Shown: positions 35,068-44,047 of the stretch, piece by piece
Layout of the letters: each line of letters begins with the position of its first letter
How positions within the stretch are numbered: position 1 is the first letter of the stretch
Assembly (NCBI GenBank): GCA_943372995.1
Contig: CALSAQ010000001.1
Location: forward strand, 754,563 to 818,562
Source of the DNA: CAJBVG01 sp943372995
Lineage (GTDB): Bacteria > Bacteroidota > Bacteroidia > Sphingobacteriales > Sphingobacteriaceae
Direction: 5' to 3'
DNA length: 64,000 nt
The notes under the pieces: generated by a model
Seen by the model: the letters and a program-made list of their open reading frames with translations, nothing else
Told to the model about the DNA's origin: nothing
The model's database searches: none
Program-made: the position numbers and the translations under genes

Positions 35068-36702
35068 ATGAAAACTGTTACATTCAGTTTATTTATATTA
35101 ATCTCTAATCTATGTTGGAGTCAAACTCAGGTTTGGACGAAATTTTATGATACAGCAAATACATCAGAATACGAGTTGAGTATATATAAAATAGACAAAG
35201 ATTTATTTATGTGCTCTATTTCTGAAAATTACCCAGGCGCTAAGCTAAATGGAGATGATCTCCCAACAATAAGGAAAACTGACTTAGAAGGGAATCTAAT
35301 ATGGCATAACAGATATCAACAAAGTCTGTTATCTAATTATAAGAGATATACCATCTATAATGTATTATTCAACAAAAACAAAGTAATAATAAATGGAAGT
35401 TGTATGAATAAAATTAGTGGAACAGTTAACTTATACTGTTTGCTTATTGACACCAATGGAACTTATATAAATTCAATATTCGACTCCACCATAAACTATA
35501 AACATTTAAGCAGTTCTTTCTACTCTAACAATATTCTGAATGTATATTCTGAACCATTCGGTAACGATTCAATTTTAATCCATACAGTAAACTATGATGA
35601 AAATCTCCTGTTTCTTTTTCAAAGTTCAATTCCTAAAAGCAATCGATCATTCTTAAAATGTTATAATGATCAAATTCTAATTTTTGAATCAATGCCATCA
35701 TTAGAGAATAAAATCATTTTAAAAACAACTATTTATAATAAACAACTTGATATTATTAAAAGTATAGCAGACACTAGCAATATTACAGTTGATCTTTCTC
35801 AATTCCACAACTATAATATTTCATCTATCGACACTCTAGGAGGAAAGTATTTATTACAAGGTACATTTTACGGAACAAAAAATAATCCAAATATAAATGG
35901 GTTAGATCTAGATTACTATTATTTGAGAATAGACTCAACATCTCTGAACATTATAAATGAATATTATGGAAATAAATTTAATGCCAACAACGATGTAGAA
36001 GAAGTAATTGCAAATTCGGTTAGAATAAAAGAGAATAAAAACAATACTATTATCTTAAGTAAGATATATCAATCAAATTTATCTAGTTCGACGAAATTTA
36101 AATTAGAATTAGTTGATAATGGTCAACGTATTTGGTATACTTATTTAGACTCATTAGTACCAAATATTTCAACAAGCATTCCTATTAATATCATTACCAT
36201 TAAGTCTCATATATTAGTATCCACTTATATATTTAACAAAGGATTAGTATTAACTGAATACGATATAAATGGTACAAAAATGAAAATACATATCGACTCA
36301 CTAGATCCTACATTAGTAAATTCAGGTGTAAATAACATTTTAGCAGGAGACTCTAATTCTGTACTTGTTTTTGGATATATTTATAGAAATGGGAATGATG
36401 ATTCGGATTTACTTCTAAAAAAACTAAACTGGGAAGAGACTGGGATAAATGGTACTTCTCATCAAAACAAACTACCTATTCTTTTTCCTAATCCAGCATG
36501 TAACAAAATAGAATTATTAAATAACCATAATATGGTTAGGTATGAAATTATAGATTTATCTGGTAGAAGTGTTAATAAAGGTATTATTGACGGAAACAAC
36601 ATTAACATTGAAAATCTATTACCAGGTACATATATTATAAAATGTTTTACCGAAAAAGGTTCCTCGAGAAATATTAGATTTATTAAAATAGGTAAAGAGT
36701 AA
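35068..36702 (+). CDS. T9SS-secreted protein, unknown function
   Basis: This is a 544-residue secreted protein: signal peptide about 1-18 (SNLCWSQ), a long body with repeated I-x-x-x-D-x-x-G strand patterns suggestive of a beta-propeller-like surface protein, and a C-terminal type A sorting domain (LPILFPNPACNKIELL...GTYIIKCFTEKGSSRNIRFIKI). No enzymatic motif is seen. Its TAA stop codon is the first bases of the 7-bp word array R1 that borders the A/B gene array. Confidence 0.8.
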   Translation: MKTVTFSLFILISNLCWSQTQVWTKFYDTANTSEYELSIYKIDKDLFMCSISENYPGAKLNGDDLPTIRKTDLEGNLIWHNRYQQSLLSNYKRYTIYNVLFNKNKVIINGSCMNKISGTVNLYCLLIDTNGTYINSIFDSTINYKHLSSSFYSNNILNVYSEPFGNDSILIHTVNYDENLLFLFQSSIPKSNRSFLKCYNDQILIFESMPSLENKIILKTTIYNKQLDIIKSIADTSNITVDLSQFHNYNISSIDTLGGKYLLQGTFYGTKNNPNINGLDLDYYYLRIDSTSLNIINEYYGNKFNANNDVEEVIANSVRIKENKNNTIILSKIYQSNLSSSTKFKLELVDNGQRIWYTYLDSLVPNISTSIPINIITIKSHILVSTYIFNKGLVLTEYDINGTKMKIHIDSLDPTLVNSGVNNILAGDSNSVLVFGYIYRNGNDDSDLLLKKLNWEETGINGTSHQNKLPILFPNPACNKIELLNNHNMVRYEIIDLSGRSVNKGIIDGNNINIENLLPGTYIIKCFTEKGSSRNIRFIKIGKE

Positions 36703-36830
36703 ATTCTAAATCCTAAACTCTAAATTCTAAATACCAGTTACCAACTACTAGTCACCAGTCACCAGTCACTAGTCACCAGTAAGCTAATCCATTGTAGCTC
36801 AAATATTTCAATAATTCAGTAGTAGCTTTT
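36701..36830. repeat. Heptad array R1 (left border of the A/B gene array)
   Basis: Five AATTCTA-like 7-bp units (36702-36736) run into seven CCAGTCA-like units (36734-36782). These are followed by sequence shared with the other borders (AGCTAATCCATTGTAGCTC), which runs into the 3' end of gene B1. It is nearly identical to R3 at 39953-40107, apart from whole-unit differences. Confidence 0.9.
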
Positions 36831-37236
36831 CAAAATTAAAATCCTTTCTTATGGTATCCATGTTGCCAAAAGAATTATTCTCATCAATCCCTATTAGTGC
36901 AACAAACGCTTGACTTCTTGCATGAAAAGTACAAGTCTGCCTCATACTTTGTAGTTCTTCTAAACTATAAGTGTTATTAACAGAATTATAAGCCTCTGAA
37001 CCAGAATAATAATTGGAAATATTTTTGATTTTCTTATAGTGAACAAACTCATTAGAATCATTTAAAATCATATTTCTTATCACTAGAAAAGTATTTTCTC
37101 TATCAAAAGTTGTAATTGGATGGTTCAAATTCATCACTGATAATTCAAACTTACCTTTTTGTGAAAATGCTTCTTGAGTAAAAAAACAAAATACTACAAA
37201 AACTATATAGGTATTTCTAAGTAGGTTATATTTCAT
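36808..37236 (-). CDS. B1: uncharacterised secreted protein, paralogue of B2
   Basis: This is a 142-residue protein with a signal peptide (about 1-25, EAFSQ) and no recognised domain. It is paralogous to B2 (38014-38448). The two share KGKFEL, TTFDRENT and YSLEELQ, and their C-termini are identical from ARSQAFVALIGIDENNSFG to FEKLLLNY, while the middle differs. One or two Cys residues remain in the mature part. It is the second gene of a two-gene unit, 34 bp after A1, and presumably co-expressed with that lipoprotein. Confidence 0.72.
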   Translation of the reverse strand: MKYNLLRNTYIVFVVFCFFTQEAFSQKGKFELSVMNLNHPITTFDRENTFLVIRNMILNDSNEFVHYKKIKNISNYYSGSEAYNSVNNTYSLEELQSMRQTCTFHARSQAFVALIGIDENNSFGNMDTIRKDFNFEKLLLNY

Positions 37237-37270
37237 TTCATTTAAAATTTAAAGGAACAGTTTTACTAGT

Positions 37271-37861
37271 TTATCTTTGTAATTGAAATACCGGCTTTCC
37301 ATTTGATATGATCTTTACTAATCCAAACGATTTTGAATAGTACAATTTGTAATTTCTATTTTCATCAAATTTATAATATAAATCAGAATAGAATTGTCCA
37401 TCAATTGTCGAAGTGTCTGGTATACTATAACTGAACATCCCTATGGTATAATTTCTTTCAACAATAGTTGTATTGTAAAAATCAAAATTAATCATCAAAA
37501 AATTTTGATTTGTCAACTTTAAATCGGCTCTTAGAATTAACTTATTACTGTCAAAATATTCAACTATTCTTTGATGGTTATAGTAAAATATACCTGTGCC
37601 ACAGTCATAATTTTGATATTCTTTAGCTGTATTTATTCTGTCTGTTTTTGTTTCAGAATAAATAGTAAGGTGTTCTTGACTGTCGATAAGGCAATTTATC
37701 GTATCAAATGAATCGTACCTAAAAAAAGTGAGGACTTCAGGAGTTAATTTGTTTTCAACAATGGTGTCTTTTGTTGTACATTCTTCTTTACAAGCAGTAA
37801 TAACAAATATCATGAAGATGATCAGAATGCTCAAATAATAGTTTAGTCTATTGTTTTTCAA
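37271..37861 (-). CDS. A1: uncharacterised lipoprotein, paralogue of A2 and A3
   Basis: This is a 196-residue lipoprotein (lipobox FVITAC, Cys 24). It belongs to no family I recognise. The first ~55 residues are almost identical in A1, A2 and A3, and the ending FYSKSFGLVK-like segment is conserved. Conserved cysteines include CxxxC at the lipid site, one near INCL and one in DCGTG. The core is closer to A3 than to A2. The ~60 bp upstream of A1 match those upstream of A3. It is followed by B1. Confidence 0.72.
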   Translation of the reverse strand: MKNNRLNYYLSILIIFMIFVITACKEECTTKDTIVENKLTPEVLTFFRYDSFDTINCLIDSQEHLTIYSETKTDRINTAKEYQNYDCGTGIFYYNHQRIVEYFDSNKLILRADLKLTNQNFLMINFDFYNTTIVERNYTIGMFSYSIPDTSTIDGQFYSDLYYKFDENRNYKLYYSKSFGLVKIISNGKPVFQLQR

Positions 37862-37917
37862 AAAAGTATAAATTATAAGTCAATATAACATTAATATTAT
37901 AAACCCATTAAAACATA

Positions 37918-38040
37918 ATTGTAAATTCTAAATTGTAAATTGTAAATTCTAAATTCTAAATACGAGTTACCAACTACCAGTCACTAGTCACTAGTCACCT
38001 AATCCATTGTGGTTCATATATTTAAATAATTCAGTAGTAG
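37918..38040. repeat. Heptad array R2 (internal border of the A/B array)
   Basis: AATTGTA/AATTCTA units are followed by GTCACTA/GTCACCA-like units and then the B2 tail. It is the same border as R1 and R3 but more diverged in wording. Confidence 0.85.
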
Positions 38041-38448
38041 CTTTTCAAAATTAAAATCCTTTCTTATGGTATCCATGTTGCCAAAAGAATTATTCTCATC
38101 AATTCCGATTAGCGCAACAAACGCCTGACTTCTTGCATAATAAGCACACTTTTGAGTTTTAGTTTGTAACTCTTCAAGACTATAATTTGTATTCACGGAA
38201 TTATAAGCAGCTGAACCATAATAATAATTAGCTTCATTTTTTATTTTTCTATAAGTTTCAAATTCAATTAGATTATTTAAAATCGACTCCTTAATTTTTG
38301 AATATGTATTTTCTCTATCAAATGTTGTAACTGGGTGAGTAAGATTCATACCTTCAAGTTCAAATTTTCCTTTTTGAGAGTAAGAATTAGTATAAAAAAG
38401 AAAAAAAAGAACTATTAATCTTATATCCAGAAAAGTATATTTTTTCAT
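38014..38448 (-). CDS. B2: uncharacterised secreted protein, paralogue of B1
   Basis: This is a 144-residue protein with a signal peptide (about 1-24, NSYSQ). The 37-residue stretch from ARSQAFVAL to LLLNY is identical to B1; B2 has three extra residues at its end. The N-terminal half is only moderately similar to B1. It lies 10 bp after A2, consistent with an A2-B2 operon. Function is unknown. Confidence 0.72.
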   Translation of the reverse strand: MKKYTFLDIRLIVLFFLFYTNSYSQKGKFELEGMNLTHPVTTFDRENTYSKIKESILNNLIEFETYRKIKNEANYYYGSAAYNSVNTNYSLEELQTKTQKCAYYARSQAFVALIGIDENNSFGNMDTIRKDFNFEKLLLNYLNI

Positions 38449-38458
38449 AGTAAATAAA

Positions 38459-39046
38459 TTATCTTATTAGTTGAAAAACTATATTCCCATTTTCTATTGC
38501 TTTAACCAAACCAAAAGATTTACTATAAAATAATTCTTCGTTTAATTGATTGTCTTTTGAAACAAAAACATCGTTATAAAAATATCCGTTTATTGTCATT
38601 GTGTCTGGTTTTTCAAAAGTAGAAAAACCGATGCTGTAACTACTTAACAACAATGAATTATAAAAATTAAAATCTATAACTATAGTATTACTACTTGTTA
38701 AGCTCAATTTTGTACTTAAAATTAATTTATTATTATCGAAATATTGAATTGTTCTGGTGGCATTTTTATATATAATTCCAGTGCCGCAATCTAAATTTTC
38801 AATCTCTTTATATGTATTTGTTCCTTCAGTTATTTCTTCAGATTGAATGGTTATATTCTGTTGATTTTTAATACTGCACTGTATCGTATCAAATGAATCG
38901 TACCTGAAAAAAGTGAGGACTTCTGGAGTTAATTTATTTTCAACAATAGTGTCTTTGGTAGTACATTCTTTTTTACAAGCAGTAATGACAAATATCATGA
39001 AGATGATCAGAATGCTCAAATAATAGTTTAGTCTATTGTTTTTCAT
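38459..39046 (-). CDS. A2: uncharacterised lipoprotein with a divergent core
   Basis: This is a 195-residue lipoprotein (lipobox Cys 24). Residues 1-55 are nearly identical to A1. The central ~100 residues diverge strongly (for example IQCSIKNQQNITIQSE), and the end YSKSFGLVKAIENG is conserved again. The abrupt switch from identity to divergence suggests gene conversion or selection on the core. Its upstream region differs from those of A1 and A3. Confidence 0.72.
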   Translation of the reverse strand: MKNNRLNYYLSILIIFMIFVITACKKECTTKDTIVENKLTPEVLTFFRYDSFDTIQCSIKNQQNITIQSEEITEGTNTYKEIENLDCGTGIIYKNATRTIQYFDNNKLILSTKLSLTSSNTIVIDFNFYNSLLLSSYSIGFSTFEKPDTMTINGYFYNDVFVSKDNQLNEELFYSKSFGLVKAIENGNIVFQLIR

Positions 39047-39305
39047 AAAAGTAATAAATTATAGGAATAAGCTACTGCCACAACTCAGTGTATTGCATTA
39101 TACATTATAGTACAAGATAGTAATAAAAAAAATAATATTATCCATATTAAGAATCTTATATCTCTTCTATGGATAAAAAAAAAGGAATACCTTTCAAAAA
39201 CAAAGAAGTATTGAAAAAACGTTTATTTAAGACTTGTGTGCCAATTTAGCTATTAAGATGCATGGAGTACGAAATGATTCGATCGTAACTTTAAAATCGA
39301 ATGAT

Positions 39306-39896
39306 TTATTTGATTATTTGAAATATTGTCTTCTCATTGGATATAATCTTTACCAAACCAAACGATTTTGAATAATACAATTTGTAGTTTCTGTCTGTAT
39401 TAATTTTTATATATAAATCGGAATAGAATTGTCCATCAATTGTAGCAGTGTCAGGGATTTCATACCTAGTTATCGCGATATCATAATTTTGATCAATAGT
39501 AGTATTATAAAAATCAAAATCAATTTCTAAGAAATTATTTTTATCTAACTTTAATTGTGTTCTTAAAATAAACTTATTGGTATTGTCAAAATAATTTACT
39601 GCTCTATAATGATTGTTATAAACGACACCTGTCCCACAATCATAATTTAGGTATTCCTTATAAGTATTTATACCTTCTGTTTTGATTTCAGAATAAATGG
39701 TAAGTTGTTCTTGACTGTCGACAAGGCAATTTATCGTATCGAATGAATCGTACCTAAAAAAAGAGAGAATTTCAGAAGTTAGTTTATTTTCAACAATAGT
39801 GTCTTTGGTAGTACATTCTTTTTTACAAGCAGTAATGACAAACATCATGAAGATGATCAGAATGCTCAAATAATAGTTTAGTCTATTGCTTTTCAA
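39306..39896 (-). CDS. A3: uncharacterised lipoprotein without a B partner
   Basis: This is a 196-residue lipoprotein (lipobox Cys 24), closest to A1 over its whole length (shared INCL, SQE, LTIYSE, DGQFYSDLY and KLYYSKSFGLVKIIS). No B gene follows it: the 259 bp between A3 and A2 hold no recognisable B sequence. It is the right-most and first-transcribed member of the array. The right border R3 lies upstream of it and carries a remnant of a B-gene 3' end. Confidence 0.72.
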   Translation of the reverse strand: MKSNRLNYYLSILIIFMMFVITACKKECTTKDTIVENKLTSEILSFFRYDSFDTINCLVDSQEQLTIYSEIKTEGINTYKEYLNYDCGTGVVYNNHYRAVNYFDNTNKFILRTQLKLDKNNFLEIDFDFYNTTIDQNYDIAITRYEIPDTATIDGQFYSDLYIKINTDRNYKLYYSKSFGLVKIISNEKTIFQIIK

Positions 39897-39952
39897 AAAA
39901 GTATAAATTATAAGTCAATATAACATTAATATTGTAAAACCCATTAAAACAT

Positions 39953-40107
39953 AATTCTAAATTCTAAATCCTAAATCCTAAATTCTAAATCCTAAACTCT
40001 AAATCCTAAACTCTAAATTCTAAATACCAGTTACCAACTACTAGTCACCAGTCACCAGTAAGCTAATCCATTGTAGCTCAAATATTTCAATATTTCAATA
40101 GTAGCTA
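39953..40107. repeat. Heptad array R3 with remnant of a B-gene tail (right border)
   Basis: Eleven AATTCTA-like units (39953-40029) and five CCAGTCA-like units (40027-40061) are followed by the ~45 bp that in R1 lead into gene B1 (AGCTAATCCATTGTAGCTC...GTAGCT). No B gene follows; the thiolase promoter does. R3 has six more AATTCTA-type and two fewer CCAGTCA-type units than R1. Confidence 0.9.
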
Positions 40108-40131
40108 TTCCTAATTCATAATTAATATCCC

Positions 40132-40139
40132 TATTTTTG
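40132..40139 (+). promoter_or_regulatory. -7 promoter element of the thiolase gene
   Basis: TATTTTTG fits TAnnTTTG and lies 26 bp before the ATG at 40166, directly after the R3 border. Confidence 0.6.
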
Positions 40140-40165
40140 CACCACAAATACGAAAAATAAATACA

Positions 40166-41338
40166 ATGAAAGAAGTTTATATAGTATCGGCTGTACGTAC
40201 ACCGATGGGAAGTTTTAGTGGTGCTTTATCCTCATTATCAGCACCAAAGTTAGGAGCAATTGCAATTAAAGAAGCTGTAAAAAGAGCTGGTATTGATGCA
40301 AAAGAAATTAACGAAGTGTTTATGGGTAATGTATTATCAGCAAATATTGGTCAGGCTCCTGCCACTCAGGCCACTAAATTTGCTGGTTTAGGCGATATCC
40401 CTTCTACTACTATCAATAAAGTATGTGCATCGGGTATGAAAGCGGTGATGTTGGCTGCACAATCTATCCAACTTGGTCATAATGATGTTGTTGTTGCTGG
40501 TGGTATGGAAAGCATGAGTAATGTTCCTTATTATTTAGATAAAGCTCGCAATGGTTATAAATTAGGTCATCAAACAGTAACTGATGGATTAATTCGCGAC
40601 GGTTTATGGGATGTATATAACGATTACCACATGGGTTCTGCAGCAGAATTATGTGCTACAGAATGCAACATTTCTCGTGAAGAACAAGATGCTTTTGCTA
40701 TCGAATCATACAAACGTGCTCAAGCTGCTTACGAAAAAGGTTTATTTAAAAACGAAATTGTTAATGTAGAAATTGAAGGAAAAGCAGGTGTAACTGTAAT
40801 TTCTGAAGATGAAGAATTCAAAACGGTTAAATTTGATAAAATACCTGCACTAAAACCTGTATTTAAAAAAGATGGTACAGTAACAGCGGCAAATGCTTCT
40901 ACATTAAATGATGGTGCTTCGGCATTAGTTTTAATGAGCAAAGAAAAAGCAGATGCTTTAGGTATTAAACCAATTGCTAAGATTCGTGGATTTGCTGATG
41001 CACAACAAGCTCCTGAGTGGTTTACTACTGCTCCTTCTAAAGCGATTCCTCGTGCAATTGCTCAAGCAGGAATTACTGCTAATGATGTTGACTACTATGA
41101 AATCAACGAAGCATTCTCTGTGGTTTCTCTTGCAAACAATAAAGAATTAAATCTCGACCCTAATAAAGTAAATGTTAATGGTGGTGCAGTATCACTAGGA
41201 CATCCTCTTGGAAGTTCTGGCTCACGTATTATCGTTACCTTAATTTCAGTACTCAACCAAAACAATGCAAAAATTGGTGTGGCTGGTATTTGCAACGGTG
41301 GTGGTGGTGCTTCGGCAATTGTGATTGAAAGAATTTAA
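40166..41338 (+). CDS. Acetyl-CoA C-acetyltransferase (thiolase)
   Basis: This enzyme condenses two acetyl-CoA to acetoacetyl-CoA, or cleaves it, in fatty acid and ketone-body metabolism. The 390 residues are standard. The nucleophile Cys lies in INKVCASGMKAVMLA, the His in NEAFSVV, and the C-terminal Cys in GVAGICNGGGGASA, with GGAVSLGHPLGSSGSRI preceding it. It appears to be a single-gene unit with its own -7 motif. Biosynthetic and degradative thiolases cannot be told apart by eye. Confidence 0.94.
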   Translation: MKEVYIVSAVRTPMGSFSGALSSLSAPKLGAIAIKEAVKRAGIDAKEINEVFMGNVLSANIGQAPATQATKFAGLGDIPSTTINKVCASGMKAVMLAAQSIQLGHNDVVVAGGMESMSNVPYYLDKARNGYKLGHQTVTDGLIRDGLWDVYNDYHMGSAAELCATECNISREEQDAFAIESYKRAQAAYEKGLFKNEIVNVEIEGKAGVTVISEDEEFKTVKFDKIPALKPVFKKDGTVTAANASTLNDGASALVLMSKEKADALGIKPIAKIRGFADAQQAPEWFTTAPSKAIPRAIAQAGITANDVDYYEINEAFSVVSLANNKELNLDPNKVNVNGGAVSLGHPLGSSGSRIIVTLISVLNQNNAKIGVAGICNGGGGASAIVIERI

Positions 41339-41340
41339 TT

Positions 41341-41446
41341 CGTAGCTCGTAATTCGTAGCTCGTAACTCGTTGTATTAAGTATTATGTACAAAGTAATTT
41401 ACATAATACTTAATACATAATACCTAGTACTTAGTACATAAAACGA
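41341..41446. repeat. Heptad array with a perfect 16-bp inverted repeat
   Basis: GTAGCTC/GTAATTC-type 7-bp units directly follow the thiolase stop. TATTAAGTATTATGTA (41374-41389) is then matched exactly by its reverse complement at 41400-41415, and ATACTTA/GTACATA units run to just before the next ATG. Confidence 0.9.
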
Positions 41447-41449
41447 CGT

Positions 41450-42334
41450 ATGAAACAATTCATCCTTTTATTGCTTCTCATTGCATCCCTAAGCGGGGCA
41501 AATGCTCAATCGTCGCAGTCGTTCGATCCAAAATTCAAAGTATTCGAAGATTCACTGAGAAGTCTTTCTTATAAAGTAATAAATAGTACCGATGAAGTAG
41601 TAAGAAGAAATAGCAATAATCTTTTTATTAAAACCCTTGTAGCAGCTTTAAAACTTCCAAACTCCTTCGATTATCCTTTCGATTCAGTAGTGTCAGTTTC
41701 CATATTAAAATCTGATGATAAAGTCTTCAGAATTTTCACTTGGCATTTGTATTCTGATGATGGTTCGTATAGGTATTACGGTGCTATCCAGAAAAACAAC
41801 AAAGAAAAACTGGAATTATATCCTCTCTTTGATAACTCTAGATTTGTAAATCATCCAGAAGATACCTTACTTACAAAAGACTCTTGGTATGGGGCTCATT
41901 ATTACTCACTTTCTTGCCCCAGAAAATATGGTAAAAACAAACAATACCTATTATTAGGCTGGAAAGGGAATGATATTAAAACCAATCAAAAAGTAATCGA
42001 TATCCTTAGCTTCGACAAAGAAGGCAAGCCTGTTTTTGGAGCTCCTGTATTTATGTACAAAGACTCTGTAAAAACTAGAGTAATCTTTAACTACTCAAGA
42101 ACCGTGTCTATGCTACTTCGTTACTTACCCTCTAAGAAATGGATCGTGTACGACCATTTAGCCGCTCCAGATCCTAAACAAATTGGTCAGTATGAATATT
42201 ACGGTCCAGATTTATCTTACGACGGATTAAAATACCGTAGGAGAAAATGGATTCTCATGGAAAACATCGACATCCGAAATGAAAAAACTGAACTCGATAA
42301 GTTGTTTATCGATCCCAACGCAGAACAACAGTAG
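41450..42334 (+). CDS. Secreted protein of unknown function
   Basis: This is a 294-residue protein with a signal peptide (about 1-20, SGANAQ). The mature part is rich in aromatic and charged residues (FRIFTWHLYSDDGSYRYYGAIQ, WYGAHYYSLSC, YLLLGWKGND) and looks like a single folded extracytoplasmic domain. I do not recognise a family. There is no T9SS domain or membrane helix, so it is likely periplasmic. It lies between two word arrays, apparently as its own unit. Confidence 0.75.
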   Translation: MKQFILLLLLIASLSGANAQSSQSFDPKFKVFEDSLRSLSYKVINSTDEVVRRNSNNLFIKTLVAALKLPNSFDYPFDSVVSVSILKSDDKVFRIFTWHLYSDDGSYRYYGAIQKNNKEKLELYPLFDNSRFVNHPEDTLLTKDSWYGAHYYSLSCPRKYGKNKQYLLLGWKGNDIKTNQKVIDILSFDKEGKPVFGAPVFMYKDSVKTRVIFNYSRTVSMLLRYLPSKKWIVYDHLAAPDPKQIGQYEYYGPDLSYDGLKYRRRKWILMENIDIRNEKTELDKLFIDPNAEQQ

Positions 42335-42338
42335 GGAT

Positions 42339-42404
42339 TTACGAATTACAAATTGTGAATTGTAAATTGTAGATTACCAGTTACCAGCTACTAGTTACCA
42401 ATAA
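42339..42404. repeat. Heptad word array before the CotH gene
   Basis: About eight 7-bp units pass gradually from ACAAATT/GTAAATT words to ACCAGTT/ACTAGTT words, showing that one word grades into another without losing the 7-bp phase. Confidence 0.8.
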
Positions 42405-42438
42405 AAAGTGTATATTGTACTTTGTACACTATCTATTT

Positions 42439-43986
42439 ATGAAACTTAAAGCGTCAATAATCGTCTTACTGGTTACTCTATTTTCTGTTAGTTCATTTGC
42501 ACAATCGGCATTATATCCAAACAATGGAACGCTATACGACGGCAAAATTCATATGGTTTCGCTCATTATGCATCCTGACTCATTAGCTGCATTATTCGAT
42601 CCTGCTAATCGTTGGACCAACCATAGTTATTCTGCAACATTTATATACGACGACACAGACACACTATACAATGTAGGAGTACGAATAAAAGGGAACTCCT
42701 CTCGAAATGCAAAACGTTTGTCGATAAAAATCAGTACCGACGAATACATCAATCAGAATTATCAGGGATTAAAAACGTTTAACTTAAATGGAGAGCATAA
42801 CGACCCCAGTTTGATTCGCGAATACATGGCTTGCTATGTAATGAATAAAGCTGGAAACCCTGTGAATAGAGGCAATTTGGTGAAACTATACATCAATAAT
42901 GTGTATTATGGATTACGAGGAAATATAGAGCATGTAAATAAAAAATTTGTAGAAACACACTTGGGCAATAATCAAGGGAACTTATACAAATGTTCGTGGC
43001 CTGCAGAACTAATCTGGATGGGTTCCGACCAAAATGCCTATAAAAATCTGATTAATCCTTCTCCATTAAATGAAAGAGCCTACGAATTAAAAACAAACGA
43101 AACGGAAGACGATTATAGCGACTTGGTTAATCTTATTCATGTTATCAATTTGAGTCCGTCCGATTCTTTTAAAACAAAAATTGAACAAGTATTTGAAGTG
43201 AAAAATTACCTGAGAACATTAGCCACAGAAATTTTAATTGGGCATTGGGACAATTATTTTGCGAACAAAAACAATTATTTTTTATATCAAAACACCTCAA
43301 CAAAAAAATTCACTTACATCCCATACGACATGGACAATAGTTTTGGGGTGCAGTGGGGCTATCCGAATATTGATACCAGAAATGTAAACAATTGGGGCAA
43401 CTTGGGTGCTTCTTCCTCTCCACTTACACATAAGATTTTAGCTGTACCAGAATTTAGAGCATACTTCAACAGGCAACTGAAGAATTTATGCGATTCTGTA
43501 TTTAATTCTAGTTTGTTTAATGTAATCGATACATTAAAAGCTAGTATGGATGATGCTGTAAAAACGGATTCATTTTACACAGGGCATTGGGAATCAGATT
43601 ATGGATATACTTATGTTGATTGGCAAAACTCCTTTACACAATCGTTAGGAGACCATGCAAGTATTGGAGTAAAAACATACATCAGCAATAGAAATACTTC
43701 TGCACTTACACAAGTAATATTAACTGGAATAGATGACGTACTAAATGAAAACATACACTATTACCCAAATCCTAGTGCAGGGAAAATAATAATAGATAAT
43801 ACCAAAGCTCATCCTTATTTATTAAGTATTTATTCCCTAAATGGCAGTCTATTAAAAACAGATGAAATCGCAAAAATGAGCAGGGTTTCAATAGACTTAT
43901 CGGAGCTGGAAAATGGGGCGTATTTACTACTTTTTGAGTCTGAGGCAGGTACAAAAACCCATAAAAAACTAATTCTCAGCAGATAA
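42439..43986 (+). CDS. CotH kinase family protein with T9SS sorting domain
   Basis: This is a 515-residue secreted protein. The signal peptide (about 1-22, VSSFAQ) is followed by a CotH kinase domain: VGVRIKGNSSRN, KTFNLNGEHNDPSLIREYMA, LVKLYINNVYYGLRGNIEHVNKKF and YIPYDMDNSFGVQWG carry the conserved Lys/Asn/Asp positions. The C-terminal sorting domain starts at HYYPNPSAGKIIID. CotH domains in spore-coat proteins phosphorylate coat proteins; here the target would be extracellular. A TTG at 42415 would add eight residues; the ATG at 42439 directly before the signal peptide is chosen. Confidence 0.88.
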   Translation: MKLKASIIVLLVTLFSVSSFAQSALYPNNGTLYDGKIHMVSLIMHPDSLAALFDPANRWTNHSYSATFIYDDTDTLYNVGVRIKGNSSRNAKRLSIKISTDEYINQNYQGLKTFNLNGEHNDPSLIREYMACYVMNKAGNPVNRGNLVKLYINNVYYGLRGNIEHVNKKFVETHLGNNQGNLYKCSWPAELIWMGSDQNAYKNLINPSPLNERAYELKTNETEDDYSDLVNLIHVINLSPSDSFKTKIEQVFEVKNYLRTLATEILIGHWDNYFANKNNYFLYQNTSTKKFTYIPYDMDNSFGVQWGYPNIDTRNVNNWGNLGASSSPLTHKILAVPEFRAYFNRQLKNLCDSVFNSSLFNVIDTLKASMDDAVKTDSFYTGHWESDYGYTYVDWQNSFTQSLGDHASIGVKTYISNRNTSALTQVILTGIDDVLNENIHYYPNPSAGKIIIDNTKAHPYLLSIYSLNGSLLKTDEIAKMSRVSIDLSELENGAYLLLFESEAGTKTHKKLILSR

Positions 43987-44047
43987 TAAACGGTTTTTGC
44001 GGTATTAAGTCATAATGCTTATTTTGCCATTTGAAAAATATCTTCAT

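Noticed and set aside
39169..39249. 26-codon ORF beginning MDKKKGIPFKNKEV between A2 and A3
   Set aside because: It is short, Lys-rich in an AT-rich stretch, with no start context or homology that I recognise; it is not supported as a gene.
36701..40107. Possible CRISPR-like repeats in the border arrays
   Set aside because: Units are 7 bp with no unique spacers between them, and no cas genes are present.
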